Positions 8,100-17,288 are shown, counted from the stretch's first letter. The stretch: 29,581 nucleotides of DNA from Balneolaceae bacterium (GCA_007129085.1 SKWF01000182.1:1-29581); one strand, 5' to 3'. Notes: generated by a model not told the origin, from the letters alone. Program-made: numbers and translations.

Positions 8100-8596
8100 A
8101 AAATGAGTTAACCATAAAAGAGAAATATTCACAGTATTGGCCGGCAGTTGCGGTGGTAAGCGGTGTGATGGCTATCATACTATTTGGAGCGTATATATAC
8201 GCATCTGACGTTCTTTTCGAAGGGTATTTACGGCTTGGAGCATTCGCCTGTTTTGCCCTCAGTTTTCTTAGCTTTTTTAAAATCTACGACGGACAGATTG
8301 TTATTGATATCCATGTTGATAAAGAGCTGGACGTGTTAACGTTCACCTATTCTATTCGTGATAGAATCATCTACGAGGAGGAAATAGGCATCAATAACAT
8401 TACCGGACTTAAAATTACAGAAATGCCTAACCGCTCTCTATACAACGATTTTTTCACGAATGATCGGACGCTGCGATATCAGCGATCTGATGGAAATAAT
8501 TGGCTCTATCTTAACGAGATTTATGGGCGAATTGTACCGCTAACCAAAGAGAATGCGGCAACAATGAAAAAGTTTATCGACCGATTTACGGAGTAG
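8096..8596 (+). CDS. Hypothetical membrane-anchored protein
   Basis: A 166-residue protein with two N-terminal membrane helices (about residues 18-35 and 45-62) and a C-terminal cytosolic part of alternating strands with no motif I recognise. The layout resembles small PH-like membrane proteins, with a hydrophobic hairpin followed by a beta-rich domain, but this is only a shape comparison. Its start overlaps the stop of the PLP enzyme (ATGA), so the two are translationally coupled. Its stop codon directly abuts the stop of the convergent pssA. Confidence 0.8.
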   Translation: MKNELTIKEKYSQYWPAVAVVSGVMAIILFGAYIYASDVLFEGYLRLGAFACFALSFLSFFKIYDGQIVIDIHVDKELDVLTFTYSIRDRIIYEEEIGINNITGLKITEMPNRSLYNDFFTNDRTLRYQRSDGNNWLYLNEIYGRIVPLTKENAATMKKFIDRFTE

Positions 8597-9406
8597 TCAG
8601 GAAGTAGTCGTAAATTCTTCTTCCTCTGTAATTGTATTTTTCCAAAATACATACCCCCCCAAAACTATTCCTTTCACAATATAGAAGCTAAAGGCAATCA
8701 TAAGCCCGATATCCTGAAATATTGCAATGATGAGAATGTAAGCAGCGAAAAGCAGGAGTCGGTTTTTATATCTGATCACAGACTCTCTATCAAACCGGGG
8801 AATTTTGTCGAATGGTATGGTACTAACCATTAAAAATGACAGAATTACAATTGTCGGTATGATGAACGATAAAATGCCATGTTCGAAGCCAGCAAACCAA
8901 TCAAGCCGGTTTGTAAAGGTAAGGAAAAACCCTGCAAGCATAGCCGCCTGAACAGGTATAGGAAGCCCCTTATAAAAATTATAGTCTCCATATTTTGAGT
9001 CCACGTTAAACCGGGCAAGCCTGATGGCTCCACAAACCGGAGGAAGTGCACTCAAAATTATACCTATGATAGCTAATTCGTGAAGAACAAAACTGTAGAT
9101 TAGGAATCCAGGGGCAACGCCAAATGAGACCACATCCGAAATTGAGTCCAATTCGATGCCAAATTCACTTGTAGCATTTGCAAGGCGTGCCATAAATCCA
9201 TCAAGTGCGTCAAAAAGCCCCGCAATAATGATTAGCCAAGCTCCAAATATTAAACTACCCTCTGCTACCATTATGATAGATAGAAAGCCGCAGAAGAGAT
9301 TCATGAGCGTAAAAAAGCTCGGAATTACAATTCTTGGAATAGGTTTCCGTTTTTTACGCTTTTCGCGCTTTCGGCGAAATCTGAATTTTTGGACTGGATA
9401 TTTCAT
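8597..9406 (-). CDS. pssA: CDP-diacylglycerol-serine O-phosphatidyltransferase
   Basis: A membrane CDP-alcohol phosphatidyltransferase of 269 residues that makes phosphatidylserine from CDP-diacylglycerol and serine. The metal and substrate signature is complete: Asp66, Asp69-Gly70, Ala73-Arg74, Gly83, Asp87 and Asp91 in the order DxxDGxxARx8GxxxDxxxD. About seven hydrophobic segments follow a very basic N-terminus (residues 6-25). Its ATG overlaps the psd stop by 4 bases, which couples the two steps of phosphatidylethanolamine synthesis. It is the last gene of the operon that starts with aroE. Its stop abuts the stop of the convergent gene with no terminator between them. Confidence 0.94.
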   Translation of the reverse strand: MKYPVQKFRFRRKREKRKKRKPIPRIVIPSFFTLMNLFCGFLSIIMVAEGSLIFGAWLIIIAGLFDALDGFMARLANATSEFGIELDSISDVVSFGVAPGFLIYSFVLHELAIIGIILSALPPVCGAIRLARFNVDSKYGDYNFYKGLPIPVQAAMLAGFFLTFTNRLDWFAGFEHGILSFIIPTIVILSFLMVSTIPFDKIPRFDRESVIRYKNRLLLFAAYILIIAIFQDIGLMIAFSFYIVKGIVLGGYVFWKNTITEEEEFTTTS

Positions 9407-10056
9407 GCCTGGTTTATTTCACCAATGATTGATTCTCCTGCTACCGTTCTCTCCCCTTTTTTAACCGTTATATTTACATTTTCGGGGAGTAGCAGATCCA
9501 TTCTTGATCCAAATTTCATAATTCCGAACTTCTCTCCTGCTTTTAGTTCGTCCCCCTCTTCGATGTGATAAACAATTCTACGGGCCAAAAAGCCGGTAAT
9601 TTGCTTAAACATCATCTTCATCCCTGAGGGGTGTTTTACACCAAAATGGGCACGTTCATTCTCTTCTGATGCGTGATCTTCCCACGCCATCAAATATTTA
9701 CCCGGATAGTATTTTAAATACTCAAGGGTTCCGTGCAACGGGTTTCGGTTTACATGAACATCCAGCGGAGAGAGAAAAATACTTACCTGTGTAGCTTTAC
9801 CCTGCATATACTCGGGTTCATTAACCTCTTGTATTAATACTACTTTACCATCTGCAGGAGATATAATTAAGTTATCAGCTTCAGGAGTCTCCCTTTTGGG
9901 ATCTCGAAAGAAGTAAAGAATTAAGGCGCACAGCAAAAATAAAGCTGTATAAATTGTGTACGCAAATATATCCGGCAGGAAAGATGCCCCCCAAGCGGAA
10001 AGAGTTGAAAATAAAAGTACGCCAAAAATTGTAGGGTAACCTTCTTTTGCAAGCAT
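9403..10056 (-). CDS. psd: Phosphatidylserine decarboxylase proenzyme (short form)
   Basis: A pyruvoyl enzyme that converts phosphatidylserine into phosphatidylethanolamine. The 217-residue length is typical of the short PSD class. Two N-terminal membrane helices (about 8-25 and 32-50) precede SPADGKV (66-72), FLSPLDVHVNR (94-104) and the self-cleavage motif FGSR, in which Ser184 would become the pyruvoyl group. The long-form enzyme has LGST here; GS(R/S) is normal in the short class. It begins three bases after rseP and its stop overlaps the pssA start. Confidence 0.94.
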   Translation of the reverse strand: MLAKEGYPTIFGVLLFSTLSAWGASFLPDIFAYTIYTALFLLCALILYFFRDPKRETPEADNLIISPADGKVVLIQEVNEPEYMQGKATQVSIFLSPLDVHVNRNPLHGTLEYLKYYPGKYLMAWEDHASEENERAHFGVKHPSGMKMMFKQITGFLARRIVYHIEEGDELKAGEKFGIMKFGSRMDLLLPENVNITVKKGERTVAGESIIGEINQA

Positions 10057-10059
10057 TAA

Positions 10060-11403
10060 CTATCCACCAAAAGTTCTTAATAAGTCATTAAATGTTACGA
10101 GTATTATGAGCCCTACTAAAAAGATAAACCCTAACTGCTGAAGTCCCATTCGCACTTTTTGGGAGGGTTCTCTTCGTGTAATTCCTTCGTAAACAAGGAA
10201 CATAAAGTGCCCTCCATCGAGTGCCGGAATCGGCAACATATTCATTATCGCAAGCGTGATACTCAAGAAAGCGGTAATATTCCAAAACCCAAGCCAGCCT
10301 CCTGCATCAGTGGCTTCCCTGGTAACGTTTGCAATAGCAACGGGACCACCAAGGTTCTGCCGGACTGATATATCGCCGGATACCAGTTTACCAAGCCCTT
10401 GAATAATTCCAAAAAATGTATCTTCTGTATCGGCATATCCCTTACTGATAGATTCAGCAAATCCATATTCCAGGGTTTGTAAATCAAAAACATCTTGCGC
10501 AGTAGGTCCGCCAACCCCAATCATGTTGGTTTCGGGATCTGGGTTTACTGAAAGAGATAACTCTTCCCCATTTCGCTGGACAACCAGATCGAGCGGTCCA
10601 TCCGCCTGTTGAATTTTATGTACCAATTGCACCCAGAAGCTTACCTCTTCACCATCAACCCGAACTACTTTATCACCGGCTTCTAATCCGGCTTGCTCGG
10701 CAGCACCTCCTTCAACTATCGTATAAATTTTACTTGGAATGGTACTGGATGGATCCAAAAACTCTTCATTTTGAAGACGGTCTAAAAAATCTACTGGAGT
10801 GGCAATGTTAACAGTTTCACCATTTCGCTCAACCATAAAGGTTAAATTGCGCCCGGTTAAGGACGATGGAGAAAAAAGCTGATTAAAATATTCAACACGT
10901 TCACCATTTACGCCAACAAGCCTGTCACCGGTTTGAAAACCAAGTTCTGCTGCCAGAGATTCTTCTGCAACATATACACCATCTACAGATTCTACGGGAA
11001 TCACATTTTCACCGTAACTAAAGGCTATACCTGCATAAATAATAACGGCAAGAATGGCATTAAATATCACCCCTGCGGTAATGACAATCATTCGTTGCCA
11101 AACCGGTTTACTACGAAATTCATCCGGTTGAGGCTCTTTATCCACAAATTCATCATCCATGGATTCGTCTATCATCCCGGCTATTTTCACATAGCCACCT
11201 AAAGGGGTTGCGCCAATTACATATTCCGTTTCTCCTTTTTTGAAGCCAAATATGTTAGGCGGAAACCCAATTGAAAAACGATCTACCCTCATATTGAAGA
11301 ACTTAGCTGCTAAAAAGTGGCCAAGCTCATGAACGGTAACAAGTATAAAAATAGCGGCAATAAAAACTGCCAGTGTAGTGGTAAGACTAAAAATCCATTC
11401 CAT
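10060..11403 (-). CDS. rseP: RIP zinc metalloprotease RseP (site-2 protease)
   Basis: An inner-membrane intramembrane protease of 447 residues. The zinc motif HELGH (25-29) lies in the first membrane helix, and the third zinc ligand Asp396 is in LPIPALDGGHF near the C-terminus. Two PDZ domains lie around 140-200 and 225-290, and a GxxPLGGYVK loop follows at 65-73. RseP homologues cut membrane-bound anti-sigma factors and cleared signal peptides. In many bacteria rseP follows dxr and phospholipid genes, as here. The anti-sigma-like protein in this window has no membrane helix, so it is not an obvious substrate. Confidence 0.95.
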   Translation of the reverse strand: MEWIFSLTTTLAVFIAAIFILVTVHELGHFLAAKFFNMRVDRFSIGFPPNIFGFKKGETEYVIGATPLGGYVKIAGMIDESMDDEFVDKEPQPDEFRSKPVWQRMIVITAGVIFNAILAVIIYAGIAFSYGENVIPVESVDGVYVAEESLAAELGFQTGDRLVGVNGERVEYFNQLFSPSSLTGRNLTFMVERNGETVNIATPVDFLDRLQNEEFLDPSSTIPSKIYTIVEGGAAEQAGLEAGDKVVRVDGEEVSFWVQLVHKIQQADGPLDLVVQRNGEELSLSVNPDPETNMIGVGGPTAQDVFDLQTLEYGFAESISKGYADTEDTFFGIIQGLGKLVSGDISVRQNLGGPVAIANVTREATDAGGWLGFWNITAFLSITLAIMNMLPIPALDGGHFMFLVYEGITRREPSQKVRMGLQQLGFIFLVGLIILVTFNDLLRTFGG

Positions 11404-11406
11404 TCT

Positions 11407-12579
11407 TTATCGTAAAAGTCTGTTCGCAAATTTCCGCGTTTCCCGATCTACTTCATATAGTAAATCAGGAGTTAACTCACTGTTCGATTCAATATTTTGC
11501 AGTGAGAGCTCTATAATTTCAGGAATTTGAATATAACCAATTTCTCTGTTTAAAAACCTTTCTACGGCCACCTCATTGGAAGCATTAAGTACTGCAGGTT
11601 TTACTCCACCTTTTTTAACGCATTCAATTGCAAGATTAATACATGGAAAACGTTGATAGTCAACTGGTTCCATAGATATATTGATAGGTTTTTTATAGTC
11701 TAGTGTTTCGTTAGAATAATTTATTCTATCAGGGTATGTAAGCGCATATAAAATGGGAACTTTCATATCCGGAGGGCCAAGCTGTGCTTTTGATGATCCA
11801 TCAACAAATTCAACTATTGAGTGAATAATGCTTTGGGGGTGAACAACTGGCTCTATTTTTTCAACATCCAACCCAAATAACCAATGGGCCTCTATAATTT
11901 CGAGACCTTTGTTCATCATCGTAGATGAATCAATGGTAATTTTGGCGCCCATATCCCAGTTCGGATGATTCAGCGCATCCTCAACCGTAATAGACTGCAT
12001 CTTTTCGTAACTCCAATCTCTAAATGGTCCGCCACTTGCCGTTATAATAATTTTTTGTATCGATTCAGCCGGCTCCCCCACCAAGCATTGTAACATTGCC
12101 GAATGTTCCGAGTCAACCGGTATCATCTTTGTTTTAAACGAAGAGAGGTTCGATAAAATTTCACCACCAACTACAAGTGACTCTTTATTGGCAAGTGCAA
12201 CGGTTTTATTTTCTTTAAGCGCTTCATATGTCGACTGGAAGCCGGCAAAACCAACCAGGCTATTCAAAATTATATCAGCATCATCATATGTAGCCAGGTC
12301 AATTAATTTATCAGGTCCATATTCCAATGATGATGGTTTTACGGAGATTGACTGCTCAAACTCTTTTCTGTTTGATTCATCCGAAAGCACAACAAAATCA
12401 GGGTTAAACTGATCGACCTGCTTTGCAAGCAGCTCCCAATTTTTATGGGCTGATAACCCTACAATGTTAAATTGATCAGGGCTATTTTTAACCAGCTCCA
12501 AAGCCTGGGTACCAATAGATCCGGTAGATCCTAAAACAACAAGATTTTTTCTTCTCAATGATGGCTCATCTATATTCAT
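11407..12579 (-). CDS. dxr: 1-deoxy-D-xylulose-5-phosphate reductoisomerase
   Basis: Second enzyme of the MEP isoprenoid pathway; it makes 2-C-methylerythritol 4-phosphate with NADPH. The protein has 390 residues, normal for the family. GSTGSIG (17-23) is the NADPH-binding loop, LANKESLVVGGE (129-140) is the family signature, and the metal ligands appear as PVDSEHS (Asp156, Glu158) and NKGLE (Glu227, with Lys224). The flexible loop NHPNWDMG (204-211) is intact. It starts 23 bases after the HDAC-like gene and its end lies 3 bases before rseP. Confidence 0.97.
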   Translation of the reverse strand: MNIDEPSLRRKNLVVLGSTGSIGTQALELVKNSPDQFNIVGLSAHKNWELLAKQVDQFNPDFVVLSDESNRKEFEQSISVKPSSLEYGPDKLIDLATYDDADIILNSLVGFAGFQSTYEALKENKTVALANKESLVVGGEILSNLSSFKTKMIPVDSEHSAMLQCLVGEPAESIQKIIITASGGPFRDWSYEKMQSITVEDALNHPNWDMGAKITIDSSTMMNKGLEIIEAHWLFGLDVEKIEPVVHPQSIIHSIVEFVDGSSKAQLGPPDMKVPILYALTYPDRINYSNETLDYKKPINISMEPVDYQRFPCINLAIECVKKGGVKPAVLNASNEVAVERFLNREIGYIQIPEIIELSLQNIESNSELTPDLLYEVDRETRKFANRLLR

Positions 12580-12602
12580 AATTGTGCTAAAAATAGAAAA
12601 TT

Positions 12603-13514
12603 TCAGTGAAAGAATGGCTTTGTAATATCTAACGCTTCTTTGTACATAATGGCATGGGCTTCAGCCGTTTGCTCTACAGTTGGAGCGTATCCGCCTGAAA
12701 GTAAAAGTGTAATAGGAACCTCTTTTTGGGTAACCGTTTCAATCACCATTCGATCTCGATCGCGCAATCCTTTTGCAGTTAGTGACAACCGCCCAAAATG
12801 ATCTGATTCCAAAGGGTCAATACCTGCAAGGTAAAACACGAGATCGGGCTGAAAGCGTTCAAAAATAGTGTCTAAAGAATCAGACAGTGTATTTAAATAC
12901 GTTATGTCATCACTTTTATCCGGAAGTCCTGCATCCAGATCTGAAGGTGGTTTTTTAAACGGATAATTCTTTTCGCCATGAATTGAAAACGTAAAGACAT
13001 CGGATTCATCCCTAAATATTTCTGCTGTACCATTACCTTGATGAACGTCGCAATCTATAACCATCACCCTATTTACCCACATCGCCTGCCGTAACACTTT
13101 TATGGCTACTGCTACATCATTATATACACAAAAACCTTCGCCATAATCAGGCATAGCATGGTGAGTACCACCGGCTAAATTCCCTGCTATGCCATCTTGC
13201 AAAGCCATCAGGCCGGCATTAATAGTTCCCTGTACAGCCAGCCGAGACCGTACAGCCAAGCCTCTACTCCAGGGTAAACCCATGCGCCTCTCCTCTTTTC
13301 GGCTCAACTCGCCATCCCAAACAGCATGTGCGTATCGGGGCGAATGTACCGTACAAAGATTTGCAAAATCCACCAGACTCGGTTCAACTATTTGAGACGG
13401 TGAAATAATCCCTTTATCAATTAAATAGCGATGTAAAGCTTTGAACTTCCCCATAGGGAAAATGTGACCGTCAGGAAGTGGAGCTAAATAACCAGGTGAA
13501 TAGCTAATTCGCAA
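12603..13514 (-). CDS. Histone deacetylase superfamily protein
   Basis: A 303-residue amidohydrolase of the HDAC/AcuC/acetylpolyamine amidohydrolase fold. The catalytic histidine pair is at 118-119 (GGTHHA). The zinc ligands are seen in DCDVHQGN (Asp156, His158) and in GIDPLESDHFG (Asp238), and the transition-state tyrosine is Tyr276 (SGGY). The active site is therefore complete. Bacterial members deacetylate acetyl-lysine, acetylpolyamines or other amides; the substrate here is unknown. The start is TTG (LRISY read as MRISY), 14 bases after the yfiH-like gene, with no nearby ATG that keeps the opening strand. Confidence 0.92.
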   Translation of the reverse strand: MRISYSPGYLAPLPDGHIFPMGKFKALHRYLIDKGIISPSQIVEPSLVDFANLCTVHSPRYAHAVWDGELSRKEERRMGLPWSRGLAVRSRLAVQGTINAGLMALQDGIAGNLAGGTHHAMPDYGEGFCVYNDVAVAIKVLRQAMWVNRVMVIDCDVHQGNGTAEIFRDESDVFTFSIHGEKNYPFKKPPSDLDAGLPDKSDDITYLNTLSDSLDTIFERFQPDLVFYLAGIDPLESDHFGRLSLTAKGLRDRDRMVIETVTQKEVPITLLLSGGYAPTVEQTAEAHAIMYKEALDITKPFFH

Positions 13515-13528
13515 AGCAGTTAAATCTG

Positions 13529-14269
13529 TTATTGGTTTATTCTGATGTAGCCTAACATTCTGCCCGACCGTTCACGTTCTCTTCTGAAGGAATAATATCT
13601 ACCATCTGATAACGTGCATCCTTCATCAACCTCAATCTGGTTATTAGCTAATCCAAAGTCATGTAATTGATGGGCTAAAAGTCCCTTTAAATCGATGTGT
13701 GGCTTGTTGTAGTTTTGATAATCAACAACTTTTTCAGGAAATTTTTCTGCAACTTCTATTCCAACTTCAAAAACTTGTTGACTCAAGCAAGGCGAAATAT
13801 ACGCGCGAATATTGGATGGTTCTGCCCCAAGATCATCCATTTTAAAAAGCGTTTTAGGGAGGATATCCGCAACTGCCCCACGCCAACCGGCATGTACTGC
13901 AGCTATTATACTGTTTGTTTCATCAGCTAAAAGTATAGCGGCACAATCGGCAACTTTAATTCCCAGCGTCAAGCCCGGTGATGATGTTATAAGAGCGTCA
14001 ACACCGTTATGCATTCCAGGTTCGTCAACTACTTTGATATTACTTCCATGAACCTGTTCAGCCATTGCCAAGGGACTTTCTGACCAGTCCATTTCCTCTA
14101 AAAAGCATTCAATATTTTCGTTTAACTCTTTTGGAGACACACCGGTATTGTCACCAAAATTCAGGCCGGGTATTTCCCCCTTCTGGTTCACCACCTTACG
14201 GTTTGCGAGTGTAAACCCCGCATCAACAGTTGTGCACGTAGTTGCTAATTTCGGTTTTATTTGATCCAT
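13529..14269 (-). CDS. YfiH/LACC1-family purine nucleoside phosphorylase ('polyphenol oxidase')
   Basis: A 246-residue member of PF02578, once called multicopper polyphenol oxidase. Members act on purine nucleosides (phosphorylase and adenosine deaminase activity), and E. coli YfiH has been linked to peptidoglycan precursor fidelity. The zinc ligands are visible in QVHG (His74), VADCA (Cys109) and AVHAGWRG (His126). The length is normal. Its ATG overlaps the aroE stop by one base (TAATG), which suggests translational coupling. Confidence 0.92.
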   Translation of the reverse strand: MDQIKPKLATTCTTVDAGFTLANRKVVNQKGEIPGLNFGDNTGVSPKELNENIECFLEEMDWSESPLAMAEQVHGSNIKVVDEPGMHNGVDALITSSPGLTLGIKVADCAAILLADETNSIIAAVHAGWRGAVADILPKTLFKMDDLGAEPSNIRAYISPCLSQQVFEVGIEVAEKFPEKVVDYQNYNKPHIDLKGLLAHQLHDFGLANNQIEVDEGCTLSDGRYYSFRRERERSGRMLGYIRINQ

Positions 14270-15138
14270 TACGATTGTAGTTCTTCTCTCAATAAGCTTC
14301 TAATTTCATCTACCGGAAAATCTTTGTTAGTCCAGGTTTGGAATGATTTCCTCCCCTGCTGGATAAACATTTCCAGCCCGCTGATAACTTCCGCTCCGGC
14401 ACTTTTAGCTTGTTTTAAAAATTTTGTCTCCAATGGATTGTAAATTAAATCATAGCATATCTTATTGTCTAACAAGTTTATATCAGACTCATCTATAACT
14501 GATTTATTTCTAAATTTCCCCATTCCCAGAGGAGTGGTATTTACAATTAGAGTTGCATCATCGGTAAAAGCTTGCCACTGGTCATATCCCACAGTTTTTG
14601 TAAATGTGCCATTTACGTCGTCAATTTCACCGGATGGATTACGAGAAACATAAATAATCTCAGCAACGCCTAATTCTTCTAATGCAATATGAACTGCTTT
14701 AGAAGCACCACCGGTACCAAAAACAATTGCTCGCATATCTTCAATCTCGGAGCTGTATGGAAGCAGTGGATTTGTAAATCCAAATATGTCGGTATTGCTA
14801 CCAACTAAAATATTAGCGTGCGTTTTACTAATTGTATTTATGGCCCCTGCCCGTGCAGCATTTTCATCCAGTTCATCAACAATTTCAAATAACTGCTGTT
14901 TATAGGGTATGGTAATATTACACCCTAAAAATTGATCTCTGTTCACCCAGCTGATAAAACTTGTTAGTTCATCAGGCCTTAAATTAACAGCATGATATTT
15001 TGCATCAATATTATGATACGTGAGTGCTTTATTATGCATTAACGGGGATAGGGAGTGATCAATAGGATGACCAATCACCAAATAATGTGGTTGATTGGAC
15101 TTTGCAGATTCTGAAAATTCCGTAAATGTTTGCGCCAT
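14269..15138 (-). CDS. aroE: Shikimate dehydrogenase
   Basis: It reduces 3-dehydroshikimate to shikimate with NADPH in aromatic amino-acid synthesis. The 289-residue protein has the substrate motif SLSPLMHN (29-36), NITIPYK with catalytic Lys80, NTD with catalytic Asp117, and the NADPH loop GTGGASKA (141-148). About 15 N-terminal residues precede the usual opening strand. It is the first gene of a seven-gene operon that runs to pssA. The operon begins just after a terminator at 15173-15206, so its promoter probably lies within the 35 bases 15139-15172. TTTG followed 18 bases later by TAATTTAA (minus strand) loosely resembles the Bacteroidota -33/-7 elements. Confidence 0.95.
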   Translation of the reverse strand: MAQTFTEFSESAKSNQPHYLVIGHPIDHSLSPLMHNKALTYHNIDAKYHAVNLRPDELTSFISWVNRDQFLGCNITIPYKQQLFEIVDELDENAARAGAINTISKTHANILVGSNTDIFGFTNPLLPYSSEIEDMRAIVFGTGGASKAVHIALEELGVAEIIYVSRNPSGEIDDVNGTFTKTVGYDQWQAFTDDATLIVNTTPLGMGKFRNKSVIDESDINLLDNKICYDLIYNPLETKFLKQAKSAGAEVISGLEMFIQQGRKSFQTWTNKDFPVDEIRSLLREELQS

Positions 15139-15172
15139 CTATATCTTAAATTAACTTTTAAAAATAACAGGC

Positions 15173-15206
15173 AAAAAAAAATGCGCATGGGTTAAATGCG
15201 CATTTT
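15173..15206 (-). terminator. Rho-independent terminator of the SRPBCC gene
   Basis: On the minus strand a perfect 10-bp stem (AAAATGCGCA / TGCGCATTTT) closes a 9-base loop and is followed directly by a run of T's (nine in all, including the arm). It lies 24 bases after the stop of the SRPBCC gene and 35 bases before aroE. It separates the two transcription units. Confidence 0.85.
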
Positions 15207-15229
15207 CAGAAAGAATATGTATGATTGGA

Positions 15230-15709
15230 TTAAGCAGTTACTTCACTGCTCTCCTCTTCAGATTTTTCTTCTGGCTGTTTGTCCTTAAATGTGTCATTTT
15301 CAGCCATCTCTTTGAACTTCTGGAGGTCACCCTTCAGCTGTTCAGGTAGTTTTTCAATAAATTCAGCAAGATCCTCTTCAGGCTCACCAAAAAATGTTCT
15401 GTAGTCCAGAGAAAAATCTACTCGAGTTCGCTCTCCATTATCAAGCGGAGTGAAACGGATCGTTCCGGTTTGATTTAAATTTCCATTAATTGTAATCCAG
15501 GCAAAACGGGTGTTGCGAAGATTATCAATAATGTTTGTTGTCCATTGAAACTCCTCATCACCAATTTCAGTTGTATAATCGAATGTTTGAGAGTTAACTT
15601 TCTCTATATTGTCAATTCGATCTAAAAACTTGGTGAAGTGAACGGGATTGCAGAGTAATTCGTAAACTTTAGCAAGAGGTAGGTCTACTTCGATTCTTTC
15701 GTGCGCCAT
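15230..15709 (-). CDS. SRPBCC/START-like (polyketide cyclase/dehydrase) protein
   Basis: A 159-residue protein with the helix-grip order of the SRPBCC superfamily. Residues 1-30 (IEVDLPLAKVYELLCNPVHF) match the first strand and the 'vyelladpe..' helix. Strands at 38-100 hold a W-T-x-I and F-x-W-x-T pattern. A long C-terminal helix covers 110-140. A very acidic Ser/Glu-rich tail ends the protein. Such domains bind hydrophobic ligands or act as coenzyme-Q-type chaperones; no catalytic residue can be named. It is a single-gene unit, transcribed divergently from the outer-membrane protein gene across a 151-base gap and closed by a terminator. Confidence 0.85.
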   Translation of the reverse strand: MAHERIEVDLPLAKVYELLCNPVHFTKFLDRIDNIEKVNSQTFDYTTEIGDEEFQWTTNIIDNLRNTRFAWITINGNLNQTGTIRFTPLDNGERTRVDFSLDYRTFFGEPEEDLAEFIEKLPEQLKGDLQKFKEMAENDTFKDKQPEEKSEEESSEVTA

Positions 15710-15860
15710 AGTATGATTTAGCTTCGGAAATGAAAGTTTTTAATTCTTGTTAGGAAATGGTCTAGAGAATCAGATAGAACTGATCCACAATGCTCTAAAA
15801 TTAAACATATTTTGATTAAGCATCAATTATTTCATTGATAAATATTACAATTATTTTATA

Positions 15861-17216
15861 TTGCAAAGTTTAAGACAGTTACTAATAGCCACTTTTCTTC
15901 TCGTTACTGCTATCCACCTCTCTCCTGCGCATGGTTTTGCCCAGTCCAACATATCTGGGCTATTGCAAAATTACAGCGCAATACAAACCACTCCTGACCA
16001 TGAGTTTATTACCGTTCGGAACCGGCTAAGATTAGAACTATCTCGCACTATCAGAGCAGGGAATATTTATGCCGAGGCAGATTTTATTAACCGATATCAG
16101 CATTCCGGAGAGTCTGAGCTGTTAATTCGTGAAGCATATGCCGAATGGTTTACATCAAATTATGACATTAGACTTGGAGCACAGAGAATAATATGGGGTA
16201 ATTCAGATACAGATTTTGTAAACGATATTCTCACACCGGTTGATTTGAGAGAGTTTTTAACCCAAGATCCGGGAGATTTGAGAGTGGGATTAAATGCACT
16301 GAATATTACAAGATACATAGGAGCCCACTCTTTACAATTCGTGGCAGCTCCTGTTCGTCAACCAAACCTTCTCCCCGAACCGGAGTCTCGCTGGTTCCCG
16401 GTGCAAACAACTGAAATACCGCTCGACATAAGTTTCAGGGAATCAAATGATGGCTACAATATTACTGATGTTCAATTGGCGCTTCAAATTAGATGGCGAC
16501 CGGGTGGCTCTTTTGATGCAGATCTTATGGTATATAACTGGGCACACCCAATGCCGGCGTATGCTATTAACTTTCAAGACCCCGAATTTGGCACCTTTTT
16601 CCCAACTATAAATTTGATAGAGACATATAAAACTACCCCAATGGTCGGCTACAGTCAAAGTTGGCAAGCTTCCGATTCATGGATCATTAAATCAGAGGGA
16701 TTATTCACAACCGAACGTCTATTTACTTTCCTGCCGGTATCTGTCGATCGGCTAGAAGATGCCCTCGATAATCCTGCAATAGCATTTGAGGTAGCACAGG
16801 AATTTGAAATACGCGATGATGGATATCTGCTAACGAAACCGTGGTACAAACAGATGATCGGCCTGCAGACAGATTGGCTGGGAACGACAATCAGCCTCCA
16901 GGCATTTTTGGAAATCATAATGAACTATGAAGACCGAATACTTCCGCAAGAGTATTTTCCATATGCTTCTATTCTGTTGCAGCGATCCTTCATGAGAGAT
17001 CGATTACAAACCGTAGCTGTTGGTCGGTATAATATTTTTGGGAAAGATTACTGGACGCAACTTCAAGCCATCTACGAGATTGATGATGGATTTGAAATCG
17101 CATTGGGTACCAATTTATTTGGCGGTGAATCGATCTCACCTTTTTATGGGCACTTTACCTTTAACCAGTTTAAAGAGAACAGTTTTCTGTTTAGCCAAAT
17201 ATCATTTTACTTCTAA
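15861..17216 (+). CDS. Outer-membrane beta-barrel protein, DUF1302-like
   Basis: A 451-residue protein with a signal peptide (hydrophobic 7-20, likely cleavage after Ala27 in GFAQS). The mature part alternates short amphipathic strands and ends in FSQISFYF, with the C-terminal phenylalanine expected of BAM substrates. The early segment with GAQRIIWGNSDT and VNDILTPVDLREF resembles DUF1302 proteins (AQR..WG.sD, .D..nP.D..), which in Proteobacteria are encoded beside DUF1329 and RND/MMPL genes. The start is TTG; no in-frame ATG occurs between the upstream stop near 15813 and this codon. The 72-base gap to the RND gene shows no terminator, so they form a likely transporter pair. Confidence 0.85.
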   Translation: MQSLRQLLIATFLLVTAIHLSPAHGFAQSNISGLLQNYSAIQTTPDHEFITVRNRLRLELSRTIRAGNIYAEADFINRYQHSGESELLIREAYAEWFTSNYDIRLGAQRIIWGNSDTDFVNDILTPVDLREFLTQDPGDLRVGLNALNITRYIGAHSLQFVAAPVRQPNLLPEPESRWFPVQTTEIPLDISFRESNDGYNITDVQLALQIRWRPGGSFDADLMVYNWAHPMPAYAINFQDPEFGTFFPTINLIETYKTTPMVGYSQSWQASDSWIIKSEGLFTTERLFTFLPVSVDRLEDALDNPAIAFEVAQEFEIRDDGYLLTKPWYKQMIGLQTDWLGTTISLQAFLEIIMNYEDRILPQEYFPYASILLQRSFMRDRLQTVAVGRYNIFGKDYWTQLQAIYEIDDGFEIALGTNLFGGESISPFYGHFTFNQFKENSFLFSQISFYF

Positions 17217-17288
17217 AAAATAGGAATGAAACTCTGTTACGTGAGGTTCAGAGAGTCAATTAATTAAAATCATCTGCATACCTATTCT

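Noticed and set aside
15822..15839. ATCAAT/ATTGAT inverted repeat in the divergent gap
   Set aside because: Only 6 bp in AT-rich sequence, likely by chance; no other support.
17225..17255. TGAAAC upstream of the RND gene as a second ECF promoter
   Set aside because: No CGTA follows at 16 bases (the sequence reads CAGA), so it does not meet the pattern seen ahead of pspC.
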